Shown in pieces: positions 37,795-46,621 of a stretch of DNA of 64,000 nt. Numbering within the stretch: the stretch's first letter is position 1; each line of letters begins with the position of its first letter. The DNA lies in contig NZ_CP072380.1 of the NCBI RefSeq assembly GCF_018128285.1, positions 620,001 to 684,000 of the forward strand. Direction: 5' to 3'. The translations under genes and the position numbers were made by a program. The stretch is from Atopobium sp. oral taxon 416 (lineage in GTDB: Bacteria; Actinomycetota; Coriobacteriia; Coriobacteriales; Atopobiaceae). The notes below the pieces were generated by a model. The model worked only from the letters and a program-made list of their open reading frames with translations. It was not told the origin of the DNA and did no database searches.

Positions 37795-38358
37795 ATGGCA
37801 GACGACTACGGTGACGACTCCGGGCAGAAGATACTGGACGACCTCACGCGATTCGCGGAGTGCATGGGCGCCGCCGCCATGATCCGGCGCGCCGACGGCC
37901 TGCATGCCGCCCTGGAGCATGCGAAATCAACTACCGCTCAAGAGAAGACGAGAGGCGGTGCCGCGCCCGTGGAGTACGCGAAGCTCGATATGTACGAGTT
38001 CCGCGCGCTCGACGACTACGACGGCATCAAGGAGATTATCGAGGCGAAGCTCAGGGCCCACGGCGTCAATACCGCTTGGTTCGCCGACGAGCAGCTGGAC
38101 AAGGAGTACCTGCTCTTCCACGTCTCGGACGCCTAGGAGGTCTGGCAGGGGCTCGACGAGCTCTCGCGCGAGACCGAGGCCGCCAAGGCGAAAGCCCTTG
38201 AGCGGCTCGGGCGCGAGGCCGAGAGGGTCCGCGACGAGCGGCCCCTTGAGGAGCGCGCCAAGGAGGCCCGCAAGGCGTCCGAGGCACTGGAAAGCGAACG
38301 CGGGCACACGCGCGTGCGCGAGAGGCCGGCGCCCGACCGGGAGAAGGGCACTCGATGA
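37795..38358 (+). pseudogene. DUF3801/PcfB-like conjugation protein with an in-frame TAG
   Basis: One open frame of 187 codons is interrupted only by TAG at 38134-38136 (codon 114). Before it: MADDYGDDSGQKILDDLTRF, EYAKLDMYEFRALDDYD, LRAHGVNTAWFADEQLDKEY, LLFHVSDA. After it: EVWQGLDELSRETEAAKAKA and a charged helix ending GTR-stop, whose TGA overlaps the ATG of virD4 (ATGA). The family is found beside VirD4 in Gram-positive conjugative elements. If the TAG is read as stop a 113-residue product results; readthrough would restore the full protein. Confidence 0.65.
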
Positions 38359-39945
38359 GCGCCGTCTCCAAGGCCATGCTCGCAATCGCAGCCGCAGGGT
38401 CGGCGGCAGCGTTCGTCGTCGCGGACGCCTACGTCTCATGTTTAACCACGCTTCCTGGCCCTTTCATGGGAAACCTCAACCAGGCACTAGGAGCATTGCC
38501 TGCATTCATCGCGCAGAACGGAATCCTCCACGGAGGGGCCGCCCCGCTCGCGTCGGGGCTCGTTGCCGCCTGCGGCGTCTGGGCCCTCTGGGCCTACTCG
38601 CTCACGCACGGGCGGGCCGAGCGCGCCGGCGAGGAGCACGGCAGCGCCCGCTGGGCGAAGCCCAACGAGACCCGCAAATTCGCAGACACAAAGCACCCCG
38701 AGAACAACGTCATCCTCTCGCGCGACGTGCGCATGGCGCTCGACGCCAAGGCAGCCAACGTCGGCAGCCTATGGCAGCGCAACCTCAACCGCGCGGTCGT
38801 GGGAGGCTCGGGCTCCGGCAAGACCTTCTTCGACCTGCTCCCCAACATCATGCAGGCGAACGCCAGCTACTTCGTGACCGACCCCAAGGGCCAGACGCTC
38901 CCCATGGCAGGAGGCCTTTTGGAGGAGCGCGGCTACAGGGTGCTCGCGTTCGACACCATCGACTTCACGAAGTCCCTCCACTACAACCCCATCGCCTACG
39001 TCGAGGACGAGGCGGACATCCTGGAGCTCGTGGGCTGCCTCATCGCCAACACCTCCGGCGACGACCGCCACGCCGCCGACTCCTTCTGGGAGAACGCTGA
39101 GCGCCTGCTCTACGTGGCGCTCATCGGCTACCTGGTCAAGCACTGCCCGCGCGAGGACCGCTCGCTCTCGGGCGTGGTGACCCTGCTCTCGCTCGCGCGC
39201 CAAGGAGACGGACGAGGACTACGTGAGCCCGCTCGACCTCCTCTTCTATGAGGTGGAGACGGGCATGCGCTACGTGGAGGTGCCCGCAGGCGAGGACGTC
39301 GCGGACCCGCTCTCGCGGACGGCGAGCGCGGGAAGCGCGCGCTTCAGGTGGGTCAGGGTGGCAGAGCCCGTCGCCGTGGAGGACGACTTCTGCCTTCTGC
39401 ACTACAAGATGTTCAAGGACGCGGCGGGGCGCACCGCCAAGTCCATCCTGGTCTCCTGCAACACGCGCATGGAGCCCTTCGCGATACCCCAGGTGCGCGA
39501 GCTCGTCTCCTACGACGAGATGGAGCTCGACAAGCTCGGCGACGCGGACTGCCGCCGCGCCATCTTCGCCATCGTGAGCGACACGAGCGGGCTCTGCTCG
39601 TTCCTCCTCGCGATCATGATGTGGCAGGCGGTGAACGTCCTCTGCCGCCGGGCGCTCTCACGCTACGGCGGGGCGCTTCCCACCCACGTGAGCTTCCTGC
39701 TCGACGAGTTCGCAAACATCGGGCGGCTCCCGGACATCGAGAGGACCATCGCTGTCGTCAGGAGCCGCAACGTCTCCATGACCGTCTACCTGCAGTCGAT
39801 GTCGCAGCTCAAGAGCCGCTACAAGGACGACGCCGCGACCATCGTGGACTGCTGCGACACCACGGTCTTTTTGGGCGGCAAGTCAACCGACACCGTGCGC
39901 GAGATATCGGAGGCCGTGGGTAAGGAGACGGCAGGGTTACTGGGT
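38355..39945 (+). pseudogene. VirD4/TraG type IV coupling protein, frameshifted and truncated
   Basis: The N-terminal part (38355-39200) has a membrane anchor, HGSARWAKPNE, the Walker A VVGGSGSGKTFFDLL, TDPKGQTLPMAGGLLEERG and a conserved SFWENAERLLY. A one-base shift near 39200 moves to the frame that continues DEDYVSPLDLLFYEVE, FLLDEFANIGRLPDIERTI (Walker B), SMTVYLQSMSQLKSRYK and FLGGKSTDTVREISEAVGKE. At about 39945 the text changes to an AlbA-type protein, so the C-terminus is lost. VirD4 ATPases bring relaxase-DNA to the mating channel. Confidence 0.85.
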
Positions 39946-41206
39946 TCAAGAGAGACGGCGCGCGGCATCGAGGAGTTCGATCGGGCTGCGCTCGTGGGGT
40001 GCGAGCCCGCACCCGAGGTCTACCCCGTGCGCATTCCCGTGACCAACTTGCGAGGAGAAGAAGACTGTATCCTCGTGCTTGAGATAGGTCCCTCATCGGG
40101 CCATGTCATCTCCAGGCGCAGCGACAGGGCGGTCTTCCTGCGCCAGAAGGACAGCAGCGTCGAGCTCGAGCGCGATCCGGTGCTGGCGCTCGAGTACGAC
40201 AAGAACCAACGCCGCTACGAGGACGAGGTGCAGGAGCGCTCCTCGATGGGGGACGTGGACCCCGAGGTGATGTCTCGCTACAAGACCGAGCTTGGCACGG
40301 AGGCGAGCGACGAGCTGGTCCTTCGGAGCTGCGGCTTCCTCCAGGATGGTCACCTCACCAACGCGGGGGTACTCCTCTTCTCGGAGAACCCCGCCAGGTT
40401 CATGCCATGGGCTCGGGTGCGCGTCATCCGCCTCGACGGCAGCAAGATGGAGACGGGTCGCAGGCTCAACATCGTAAAGGATCGGACCTTCGACGGGCCG
40501 CTCCCCAAGACGATCGAGGGTGCGAAGGAGTTCATCTCGAGCCAGCTGAGGGAGTTCCAGTACCTCGGGGCCGACGACAGGTTCAAGGTCATACCGGAGT
40601 ACCCGGAGTTCGCCTGGTTTGAGGGGCTCGTGAACGCGGTCACGCACCGCGACTACGCGATGAGTGGCGACCATATCCGCGTGATGATGTACGACGACCG
40701 CCTCGAGATAACGAGCCCGGGCAAGCTCCCCAACATCGTGACGCTCGAGAACATGAAGTATACCCGCCGGTCGCGCAATCCCACGATCGTGCGCACCCTG
40801 GTGGAGTTCGGCTGGGTCAGGGAGCTCAACGAGGGCGTGCAGCGCATTTACGATGAGATGGCGAGCTTCTTCCTGAGGGAGCCCACCTTCTCGGAGCCAA
40901 ACGGCGCCTCGGTGCGGCTTACGCTCGAGAACAGTGCGACTTCGCGCGTCCTGCGCCGGGGCGATTCGATTGCGAGTGACCTCGGCGAGGACGTGGTCGG
41001 CGTCCTGGGCGAGTACGAGCGTGCCGCCCTCCAGTACGTGTACGGGAGGGGAAGGGTGACGGTCAAGGAGCTGGTCGGCCATCTGGGTCGTAGCGCCAAG
41101 GGTGGCACGCGCGGCGCTGAAGTCGCTCTCGAAGAAGGGTATCCTCGGCTGGCACGGCACGAGTCCGACGGACCCATCCCAGTACTATGACCTCTACAGG
41201 GCATAG
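39946..41206 (+). pseudogene. AlbA/HATPase_c_4 ATP-binding protein, fused to VirD4 and frameshifted at the end
   Basis: Text of an AlbA_2 (Schlafen-like) ATP-binding regulator: EEFDRAALVGCEPAPEVYPV, SRRSDRAVFLRQKDSSVEL, DELVLRSCGFLQDGHLTNAG, VLLFSENPARFMPWARVRVI, PEFAWFEGLVNAVTHRDYAM, LEITSPGKLPNIVTLENM and LNEGVQRIYDEMASFFL. The first 60-70 residues (start of the AlbA domain) are missing, and the rest is in frame with VirD4. Near 41100 an indel moves the end to another frame (ARAALKSLSKKGILGWHGTS, then QYYDLYRA-stop at 41206). Family members are DNA-binding regulators often found in defence or mobile regions. Confidence 0.8.
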
Positions 41207-41296
41207 TAGGGCAGAGCTCGGTCATAGCTTCCGGGCGTTTCGCAGGTAAGGGCAGGCGCAGGGCTATTACCAGAAGGGCATAGTGGGTTAGAGTAA

Positions 41297-41325
41297 AAAC
41301 GGCCCGCCCGAGGGGCCCGCAGGTC
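41297..41325 (-). terminator. Probable terminator (minus strand)
   Basis: On the minus strand a GC-rich hairpin (GGCCC with GGGCC around CTCGGGC) is followed by GTTTTTAC. It would end the small-gene transcript coming from about 41660. Confidence 0.5.
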
Positions 41326-41351
41326 CGGTAGCCCACGGAGGTCGAACCTCG

Positions 41352-41381
41352 GGTTCGAGCAGGTTCAAGTAGGTTCGAGCA
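41352..41381. repeat. Three 10-base tandem repeats
   Basis: GGTTCGAGCA, GGTTCAAGTA, GGTTCGAGCA in direct succession, preceded by the inverted copy TCGAACC at 41343-41349. The unit is one helical turn long. Confidence 0.75.
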
Positions 41382-41392
41382 GAAGCCTGGTT

Positions 41393-41459
41393 GCATGAAC
41401 TTGAGCGCTATGCGCGCGACGGCCTTCAGCAACTGCAGCAGTGCTCTAAGCGCTCTCAT
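41393..41459 (-). CDS. Very small conserved element peptide (MRALRALL family), degenerate copy
   Basis: From ATG 41459 on the minus strand: MRALRALLQLLKAVARIALK then FM, after GGAGGG. The same peptide pattern (MRVLRALLKAIRLIAKAAFR then FM-stop) is found at 63863-63931. Here the stop after FM is changed to CAA, so the frame runs on. Amphipathic basic helix; function unknown. Confidence 0.5.
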
Positions 41460-41660
41460 GGTCGGCTTCCCTCCACTTGGCTTCGGCGAGCATGGCCTCA
41501 AGCTGCCTAACGGTGAACGTGGGGCCCTCCGGCTCGGCGACTGGCTATGCAGCCTGCGGTCCCCAGAGCGCCGTCGAGCTCATGTCAATGCCGAAGCTCT
41601 CGTCCGCCTTGCCCACGGCGGCGTGCTTGGCCTCCGAATCAAAGCCTGCGTATATGTCGA
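41446..41660 (-). pseudogene. Remnant of an unknown element gene with an in-frame TAG
   Basis: The minus strand reads DIYAGFDSEAKHAAVGKADE, SFGIDMSSTALWGPQAA, stop (TAG), PVAEPEGPTFTVRQLEAM, LAEAKWREADHESA-stop. The last part is repeated at 63829-63876 (MLAEAERREAGHASA-stop), and in both places it overlaps the start of the MRALRALL peptide. Family not recognised. Confidence 0.5.
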
Positions 41661-42051
41661 GCGTCAGTATTACCTCAGGGTTTTTGCGCTTATTGTGGTA
41701 GTGGTTGTTGCAATGATTGTGGTGCTCTCGTTTGTAGGAGCGCTCCTTCTCCGGTTTGTCTATGGTACGAGCATCGAGGAATACACCTACCTCTTCCCTT
41801 TGGTGATGGTGAGCACAGGTGAGATTGCCCTTGTCTGGTTCCTTACCGATTCTCTGGTCATTGCCCGTTGCATGCGTGGGGTTCTTATAATGAACGCTGG
41901 TGCCTTTGTTGTCTGTCTGGTATCGATGGTGCCGCTTGAGACAAGCTTTGGCATGAACGGCATCAATAGTACCGTTATCATATCGGTGCTTGTGGGGATT
42001 GGGCTGGGTGTATGCTTCCTTCGGGCGTCTATCGATGCATCGCTGGAGTAA
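41659..42051 (+). pseudogene. C-terminal fragment of a polysaccharide flippase-like membrane protein
   Basis: Starts abruptly at ERQYYLRVFALIVVVVVAM and holds four membrane helices (LSFVGALLLRFVYG, YLFPLVMVSTGEIALVWFL, VLIMNAGAFVVCLVSMV, VIISVLVGIGLGVCFL) before TAA. The hydrophobic pattern and the short YG-S loop resemble the end of Wzx/MATE-type oligosaccharide flippases. The joined upstream DNA belongs to another gene on the opposite strand, so this is a recombination fragment without a start. Base composition is lower in GC than the neighbouring element genes. Confidence 0.55.
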
Positions 42052-42148
42052 ACGTCAGCCCGGCGATAGGACCTTTAGCCACGGTAAGAAGAACAATGGA
42101 GGACACTTTACCCAAGGTTGCCATCGGAAATTTATAGGTAGCCTAAAA

Positions 42149-42777
42149 TTATTTCAATTTATGTATTCCCTGAGAAGCACGACATGTACATATGGCGTCA
42201 CGAAGGGACTTTTGCAAGTGTTGCCCATCCGAATATCCTGTAGGTAGCAGGTTGACGAGGGCGAGTCCGAAATTCACCGCTGCTGTCTCCCCACAGATAA
42301 GTCGGATGACAGCCATTAGAAGCTCGCTGTGTACTAGAGCGTAGATGTCCGCTAGACTTTCCATTACTAAGATGGCAATACAAAGTAGCATGACATTCGC
42401 GCTAGGACCCGCGAAGTAAAAGAAGACACGCTCCCATCCCCCACGTCGCAGGGGTGGTGTTCTTACTGAGATGGGATGGCCGATACGGTCGAGCGAAACG
42501 ATCAGTTCAATGTGTTCTGCTCCTGCGAGCTTAGCTGCAGCAGCATGAAAGAGTTCATGTATGATGACACTAAGTAGCACCAGGGGAATGCACAAGACCA
42601 CTGCGACGACAGGCCCCAACTTCCGCACGGTTGCGACGAAGCCATATGCAAGCTCTGTCCACGGAGTTGTGGGTACGAGCACAAAAAAAGAACCCAGCCT
42701 ACGATAGAGGCCAAAAGTGCGGACATTCCCGCAATGCGGGGGATATGAAGGTTAACCTGTCTCTCCCCAGACCCCAC
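42149..42777 (-). CDS. M50 site-2-type metalloprotease of the peptide cluster (frameshift at a T7 run)
   Basis: From GTG 42777 (AAGGAGGG upstream) the frame reads GSGERQVNLHIPRIAGMSAL and LASIVGWVLF. A run of seven T (minus strand, 42683-42689) then breaks the frame, and the next frame continues VLVPTTPWTELAYGFVATVR, VIIHELFHAAAAKLAG (HExxH zinc site) and NLLPTGYSDGQHL (the NxxPxxxxDG motif of S2P proteases), with four to five membrane helices. One extra T would join both parts. It lies last in the YcaO-precursor-ABC operon and could cut the leader from the precursor within the membrane. A bare product starting at GTG 42682 is also possible. Confidence 0.75.
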
Positions 42778-42794
42778 GGAGTCCCTCCTTGTGT

Positions 42795-43514
42795 CTAATC
42801 GGTTAGTCGCCGCATACGGAAGAGCACGAGGAACAGCACGACGAGTGCCATCGCGTTGACGGCGACCACCATGGCCTCCCGGGAGGTCATGGTGGTGCTG
42901 GCGAGGTCGGAGAACTGCTCATACGCTGGCTGGGTGTAGGTCCAGCGTGCAAAGGCTTCAAGCCTGTCGTTCAGCGATGACAGCATGGGGAGCATACCCA
43001 GCGCCATCGAAACGGGAGCTGAGATGGGCGCCGCATTGACCTGCCGCTTGGCCACGAGCGCTATGGCAAGGCCAATGAGCAGGGAGCACGCCACACACGC
43101 CGCATTCGTCATGAGGAATCTCTCCACCATGCCCGCATTGAGTCCGTCGATGCAGGGGAGGAAGAGCAGCGACGAGAGGATTGACGCCACGCCGATGGTG
43201 CCGGCAACACCACACAGGTAGGAAAGCGGCCCCACGCCGGACATCGTGAGCATGCGCAGCGTGCCTGCCTCCTTCTCCTCTGCGACAACGCTTGAGGTGT
43301 AGATGATGGGCACGATCAGTACATGCATCGTCATGAACATGGGCAGGGCACTTGCAAGCTGGGTCTCGGTCATGGCGTTCTTGAAGATAAGGGCAACCAG
43401 CGGGAACATGAGAAACATCATGAGCGCTGATTTGTTGCGTAGCGAGTCGACCACCTGCTTGTAAAAGACGGCGTCCACTCCATTTGGGCCACTGCCCGGC
43501 CGTGTTCCGCTCAT
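42795..43514 (-). CDS. ABC-2 type transporter permease of the peptide cluster
   Basis: A 239-residue membrane protein starting at ATG 43514, which overlaps the stop of the ATPase gene (ATGA) and follows GAAGGGAG. Six helices are visible, including MMFLMFPLVALIFKNAM, VLIVPIIYTSSVVAEEKEAG (the typical EEKE-GT loop of ABC-2 permeases), GVAGTIGVASILSSLLFLP and AMVVAVNAMALVVLFLVLF. With the ATPase it forms an exporter, most likely for the product of the precursor gene upstream or for self-protection. Confidence 0.9.
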   Translation of the reverse strand: MSGTRPGSGPNGVDAVFYKQVVDSLRNKSALMMFLMFPLVALIFKNAMTETQLASALPMFMTMHVLIVPIIYTSSVVAEEKEAGTLRMLTMSGVGPLSYLCGVAGTIGVASILSSLLFLPCIDGLNAGMVERFLMTNAACVACSLLIGLAIALVAKRQVNAAPISAPVSMALGMLPMLSSLNDRLEAFARWTYTQPAYEQFSDLASTTMTSREAMVVAVNAMALVVLFLVLFRMRRLTD

Positions 43515-44377
43515 TCCAGCTCCCTTCCCGTCAGCTGCAGAAAGACGGCCTCGAGGTTTGGGCTCTCGGTCGAAATCGAGGTGACGTTGCCTGCCTTCAG
43601 GATAGCGCATATCTTGTCCGCATCTTTATTGATGTCTGAGAACCTGAAGCTCCGTTTGCCTTGAATCACTGTGACGCAGTGCTCCTTGCTATGGCGCGCG
43701 CATATCTCGCGTGGGGCTCCTGCCTCGACGATCCTGCCCTCATTGAGGAGGATGACCCTGTCACAGATTTTTGTAGCCTCCTCCATGTTGTGGGTGGTAA
43801 GAAAGATCGTCACGCCGGTGGCCCGCCGCTTGAGGAGCAGTGCGTGGATATCCTCTGCGGTGCCAGGGTCAAGACCGCTTGTAGGTTCATCCAGGAAGAG
43901 GAGTTCGGGATCATGCATGAGCGCCCGCGCAAGGCTCAGGCGCTGCCGCATGCCCTTGGAGAGGTCCTGCGCACAGACCGAGCGGCTCTTGTCCAGGCCC
44001 ACGCGCTTCAGAATCTTGTCTGCGCATCCCATGTCTTTGATCCCGCGTGCCTTGAGGAACACCTTGAGGTTTTCCGTACAGGTAAGGCGCTCGTAGAGGC
44101 AAGGATCATCCAGAACGACGCCAATCCTCTTGCTGGCATCCGAAGAAAACGCCCGGGGTGGGTGTGAGAAGACGGAGACCTCTCCGGCATCGGGGGCGAG
44201 AAGCCCGAGCATGATCTTGATGAGGGTCGTCTTGCCGGCGCCCGAAGGCCCAAGGAGCCCGAGTATCTCCCCGTGCTGTACCCCCAGCGAGATGTCATCC
44301 AACACGACATGGCTGCCGAACGCCTTCCTCACGTTGCCGAGCTCTATAACGTCCTCTGTAGTTCTGGGATCGTCCAC
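43511..44377 (-). CDS. ABC transporter ATP-binding protein of the peptide cluster
   Basis: A 288-residue ATPase. GTG 44377 is chosen because AGGAGG lies 4 bases upstream; the longer frame runs into the hairpin region. Motifs: Walker A GLLGPSGAGKTTLIKIM, signature LSKGMRQRLSLARAL (family LSGGM), Walker B LLFLDEPTSGLDPG, H-loop FLTTHNMEEA. A C-terminal domain of about 60 residues follows, as in BcrA/antibiotic-type exporters. Overlaps the permease gene by 4 bases. Confidence 0.92.
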   Translation of the reverse strand: MDDPRTTEDVIELGNVRKAFGSHVVLDDISLGVQHGEILGLLGPSGAGKTTLIKIMLGLLAPDAGEVSVFSHPPRAFSSDASKRIGVVLDDPCLYERLTCTENLKVFLKARGIKDMGCADKILKRVGLDKSRSVCAQDLSKGMRQRLSLARALMHDPELLFLDEPTSGLDPGTAEDIHALLLKRRATGVTIFLTTHNMEEATKICDRVILLNEGRIVEAGAPREICARHSKEHCVTVIQGKRSFRFSDINKDADKICAILKAGNVTSISTESPNLEAVFLQLTGRELE

Positions 44378-44478
44378 GATGCCTCCTGATGTGGTTGCTA
44401 TCTGAAGGAATGAGATGATGGATGGTGATGAATAGGCAGGCCAGCGTGGCCGCCCAAACACACTGGACCCACGATACA

Positions 44479-44506
44479 CCCCTGGCAGTGTAACGGCTGC
44501 CAGGGG
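44479..44506 (-). terminator. Hairpin between precursor and transporter genes (attenuator)
   Basis: CCCCTGGCAG and CTGCCAGGGG form a perfect 10-base stem with an 8-base loop, starting 9 bases after the precursor stop. No T tract follows on the minus strand, so it is more likely a partial terminator or 3' stabiliser. Such a device would give much more precursor mRNA than transporter mRNA. Confidence 0.7.
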
Positions 44507-44514
44507 TAGGGGCG

Positions 44515-44667
44515 TTACGCTGCGAAGGAAGCTGCTACGGCGCAGCCAATAGCAGCGGCACCCGCAGACGCACTTGTCGCTTCCTCGTAGGTCTCGCAAA
44601 TCTCTTCGCCCAGGATAGTCGCATTATCGAGTTCCTCCTGGAGCATCAAGCCATACTTCTTCTCCAT
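44515..44667 (-). CDS. Putative RiPP precursor peptide (Ala-rich core)
   Basis: A 50-codon gene with a very strong ribosome site (GGAGGGAGGAG, 3 bases before ATG 44667). The N-terminal 29 residues form an acidic helical leader (MEKKYGLMLQEELDNATILG, then EEICETYEEA). The C-terminal 21 residues are small and hydrophobic (TSASAGAAAIGC, AVAASFAA) with one Cys, two Thr/Ser before it and one after. Too short for automatic frame lists. It sits directly between the YcaO gene and the ABC exporter. Ala-rich cores with a YcaO recall thioamitide-type peptides, but there is no TfuA or kinase/lyase here, so the modification class is open. Confidence 0.75.
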   Translation of the reverse strand: MEKKYGLMLQEELDNATILGEEICETYEEATSASAGAAAIGCAVAASFAA

Positions 44668-44742
44668 TGTCTCCTCCCTCCTTTATATCCGCATCTTTAA
44701 GTCCCATCCCCAATCGCAGAGAAGTAGGACTCATTGCCATAG

Positions 44743-46197
44743 TTAAGCGAGGGGATCTCGCTGGGATATGTCAGCACTGATCTCTGTTTGCTTGAGCGTG
44801 TAGAAGATATTGGAGATGCGGTCATAGATGTCCCGATAGCGTTCGTAAGGCGTTTCGCCATCACGTACTACGCCAGGGTATTGCTTCATCACGATTTGGG
44901 CCGGATTTACAAAGACCCTATCAAGTCGATCGCAGATGTCTGAGGTAAAAAACATTCTAAGGTATCCGATGACTTCATCATGGTCACCCATAGCTCCCAT
45001 CGCTTCGGCATATTTCAGAACAGCGCGATACCATGGTGCGTCTGGAGAGTCTAGTTTGTCTGCGTGTTTCACTACTACTTTAAGTGATGGTACAGACTTT
45101 TTATACTCGCATTTAGATAGATGGCACATAGCAATCATGTACATACAGCCGCCATTGATACTTTCGGCGGGAAGATCTTCTTCCCGGGCGATACCGTAAT
45201 AAGATGCCATGGTGTTCTCAAATGCATTGCCCAAAAAGTAGTTCATAACACCGATGACGTAATCTGCATTTCTACCATGAATTTCTTCAGGCTTATTGTT
45301 AAGCAAATTTGCCACGAAATAACGTGTGTTTGTTGCCCTGAACTGGGCATCCGTTACCTTCTGCATCTCAGATAGGCCAGGGATAATGATATGATAGGAG
45401 GGGAAGCCGAAGTACGAGACATCGCGGATAAGTACATCCCAACCCTGTGCTAGTAGACTATCAATCATATGACGCGCCTGTTTCTCATTGGACAATCTTG
45501 ATACATCCACAGGTTCATCGAACTCGAAGGAGGGACATCGCCTGAAGAGCTGGTAGGGATACTTTCCCATACCAAACTTGAAGCTGTTGTAGATATTGAG
45601 AGAACTCCTCACATTCTCGTTCGAGAAGTCGAGAGTCGATCGATCGGTGTAATCGAAGAAGTCTTGGCCCTGGGTAGCCTCAGTCATACAACGTTCCATG
45701 GCAATGCCAAAGTCGGGGTGACAGCCAAGCTTAATGCCAAATCTTCCTGTATTAAGTTCGGTAACGACAAGGCCGGCTACCGGGTATTTCCGTGAACAGA
45801 GCTTCATTGATACACGATAATCCTTGTTATTCTCAGCTAAGGAGAGCCTTTCATCAATCTCGGGGAATCGTTTGATATAGGCTCGTGGAACATCTGGAAG
45901 TGATGGCATGTTGACAAAGAGATTGGTCTGCACAACACGTTCCAAAATCTCGGATATACCTTGAACAATCGCTTCGGCGCTCGTGTTGCCTGCGCACATC
46001 CCGTTACTTCCGTAGTATACGTTGTAGGTGCTCTTGGGCAGGTAAACAACCTTATGGTTCCGCATACTGTAGAAGGGAAGAGTGACGTACGAACCCTCTA
46101 AGCCATAGACCATGCTGTCGACCTTCTGGAGATTGCGGAATGCTTGCGCCTTCTTTGATACAGAAGAGCCGTCTATTCCTCGTTGGCTGAAATACAT
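44743..46197 (-). CDS. YcaO-domain protein, catalytic and C-terminal part
   Basis: A 484-codon frame holding the larger part of a YcaO cyclodehydratase/thioamidation-type enzyme. GMCAGNTSAEAIVQGISEIL followed by ERVVQTNL is the central ATP/Mg-binding helix of the family; PVAGLVVTELNTGRFG and AMERCMTEATQG are further family signatures. The last 130 residues look like helical (TPR-like) repeats (YKKSVPSLKVVVKHADKLDS, YAEAMGAMGDHDEVIGYLRM), as in Escherichia coli YcaO. The frame overlaps the N-terminal part by 25 bases in another frame; together they make a normal single YcaO of about 600 residues, so a one-base frameshift or an unusual split is present. No ribosome site precedes ATG 46197. Confidence 0.85.
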   Translation of the reverse strand: MYFSQRGIDGSSVSKKAQAFRNLQKVDSMVYGLEGSYVTLPFYSMRNHKVVYLPKSTYNVYYGSNGMCAGNTSAEAIVQGISEILERVVQTNLFVNMPSLPDVPRAYIKRFPEIDERLSLAENNKDYRVSMKLCSRKYPVAGLVVTELNTGRFGIKLGCHPDFGIAMERCMTEATQGQDFFDYTDRSTLDFSNENVRSSLNIYNSFKFGMGKYPYQLFRRCPSFEFDEPVDVSRLSNEKQARHMIDSLLAQGWDVLIRDVSYFGFPSYHIIIPGLSEMQKVTDAQFRATNTRYFVANLLNNKPEEIHGRNADYVIGVMNYFLGNAFENTMASYYGIAREEDLPAESINGGCMYMIAMCHLSKCEYKKSVPSLKVVVKHADKLDSPDAPWYRAVLKYAEAMGAMGDHDEVIGYLRMFFTSDICDRLDRVFVNPAQIVMKQYPGVVRDGETPYERYRDIYDRISNIFYTLKQTEISADISQRDPLA

Positions 46198-46562
46198 AGT
46201 ATAAAGGCATTGTCCTGTGAGGCAATCTCCTTTGAAGACATGATGCGTTCATCCGCTGCATATAAGAAAGGAAGTTTGTCACCATAAGTCACACGTGGAC
46301 CCATCATATCGTTTTGATACCGCTCGAACAGCTCTGCGTAGCCGCTTGCACGAGCGAATTCCTTTGAGACTCCCTTGCCATTAGCACCTAGGCCAGTACC
46401 CTTGAACTCCACACGCAACGCGTTGGTTTTGATTGAACTGGTCTCCTGCCACGACTCCGTAACGGGAATGTTGTTCTCTGCTAAAATAGTATGAAGTCGT
46501 TCCACGGTAGCGACGGGTGACGCCTCTTTGTAGTGGGCTCGCTGTGCTTCTGATCCAACCAT
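46173..46562 (-). CDS. YcaO-domain protein, N-terminal part
   Basis: A 129-residue product from ATG 46562 (TGGAGGC 6 bases upstream): HYKEASPVATVERLHTILAE, then SSIKTNALRVEFKG, then GLGANGKGVSKEFARASGYA and ELFERYQNDMM. The G-G-NGKG-----A-ASA-AE--ER-QN pattern is the first conserved block of YcaO proteins and carries ATP-binding Glu residues. The frame stops at 46173, 25 bases into the next part. First gene of the peptide operon, with an extended -10 TATACT (minus strand, 46622-46627) upstream. Confidence 0.8.
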   Translation of the reverse strand: MVGSEAQRAHYKEASPVATVERLHTILAENNIPVTESWQETSSIKTNALRVEFKGTGLGANGKGVSKEFARASGYAELFERYQNDMMGPRVTYGDKLPFLYAADERIMSSKEIASQDNAFILCISANEE

Positions 46563-46621
46563 GTAATGCCTCCAGGTATCCAACTTCTGGTTTACGCGCT
46601 ACCTTCAAGGCGGTTCAATAC

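Noticed and set aside
36550-37920. Minus-strand open frame of 456 codons in element 1
   Set aside because: Runs against four coherent plus-strand genes (winged-helix, XRE, small protein, DUF3801) and has no recognisable domain.
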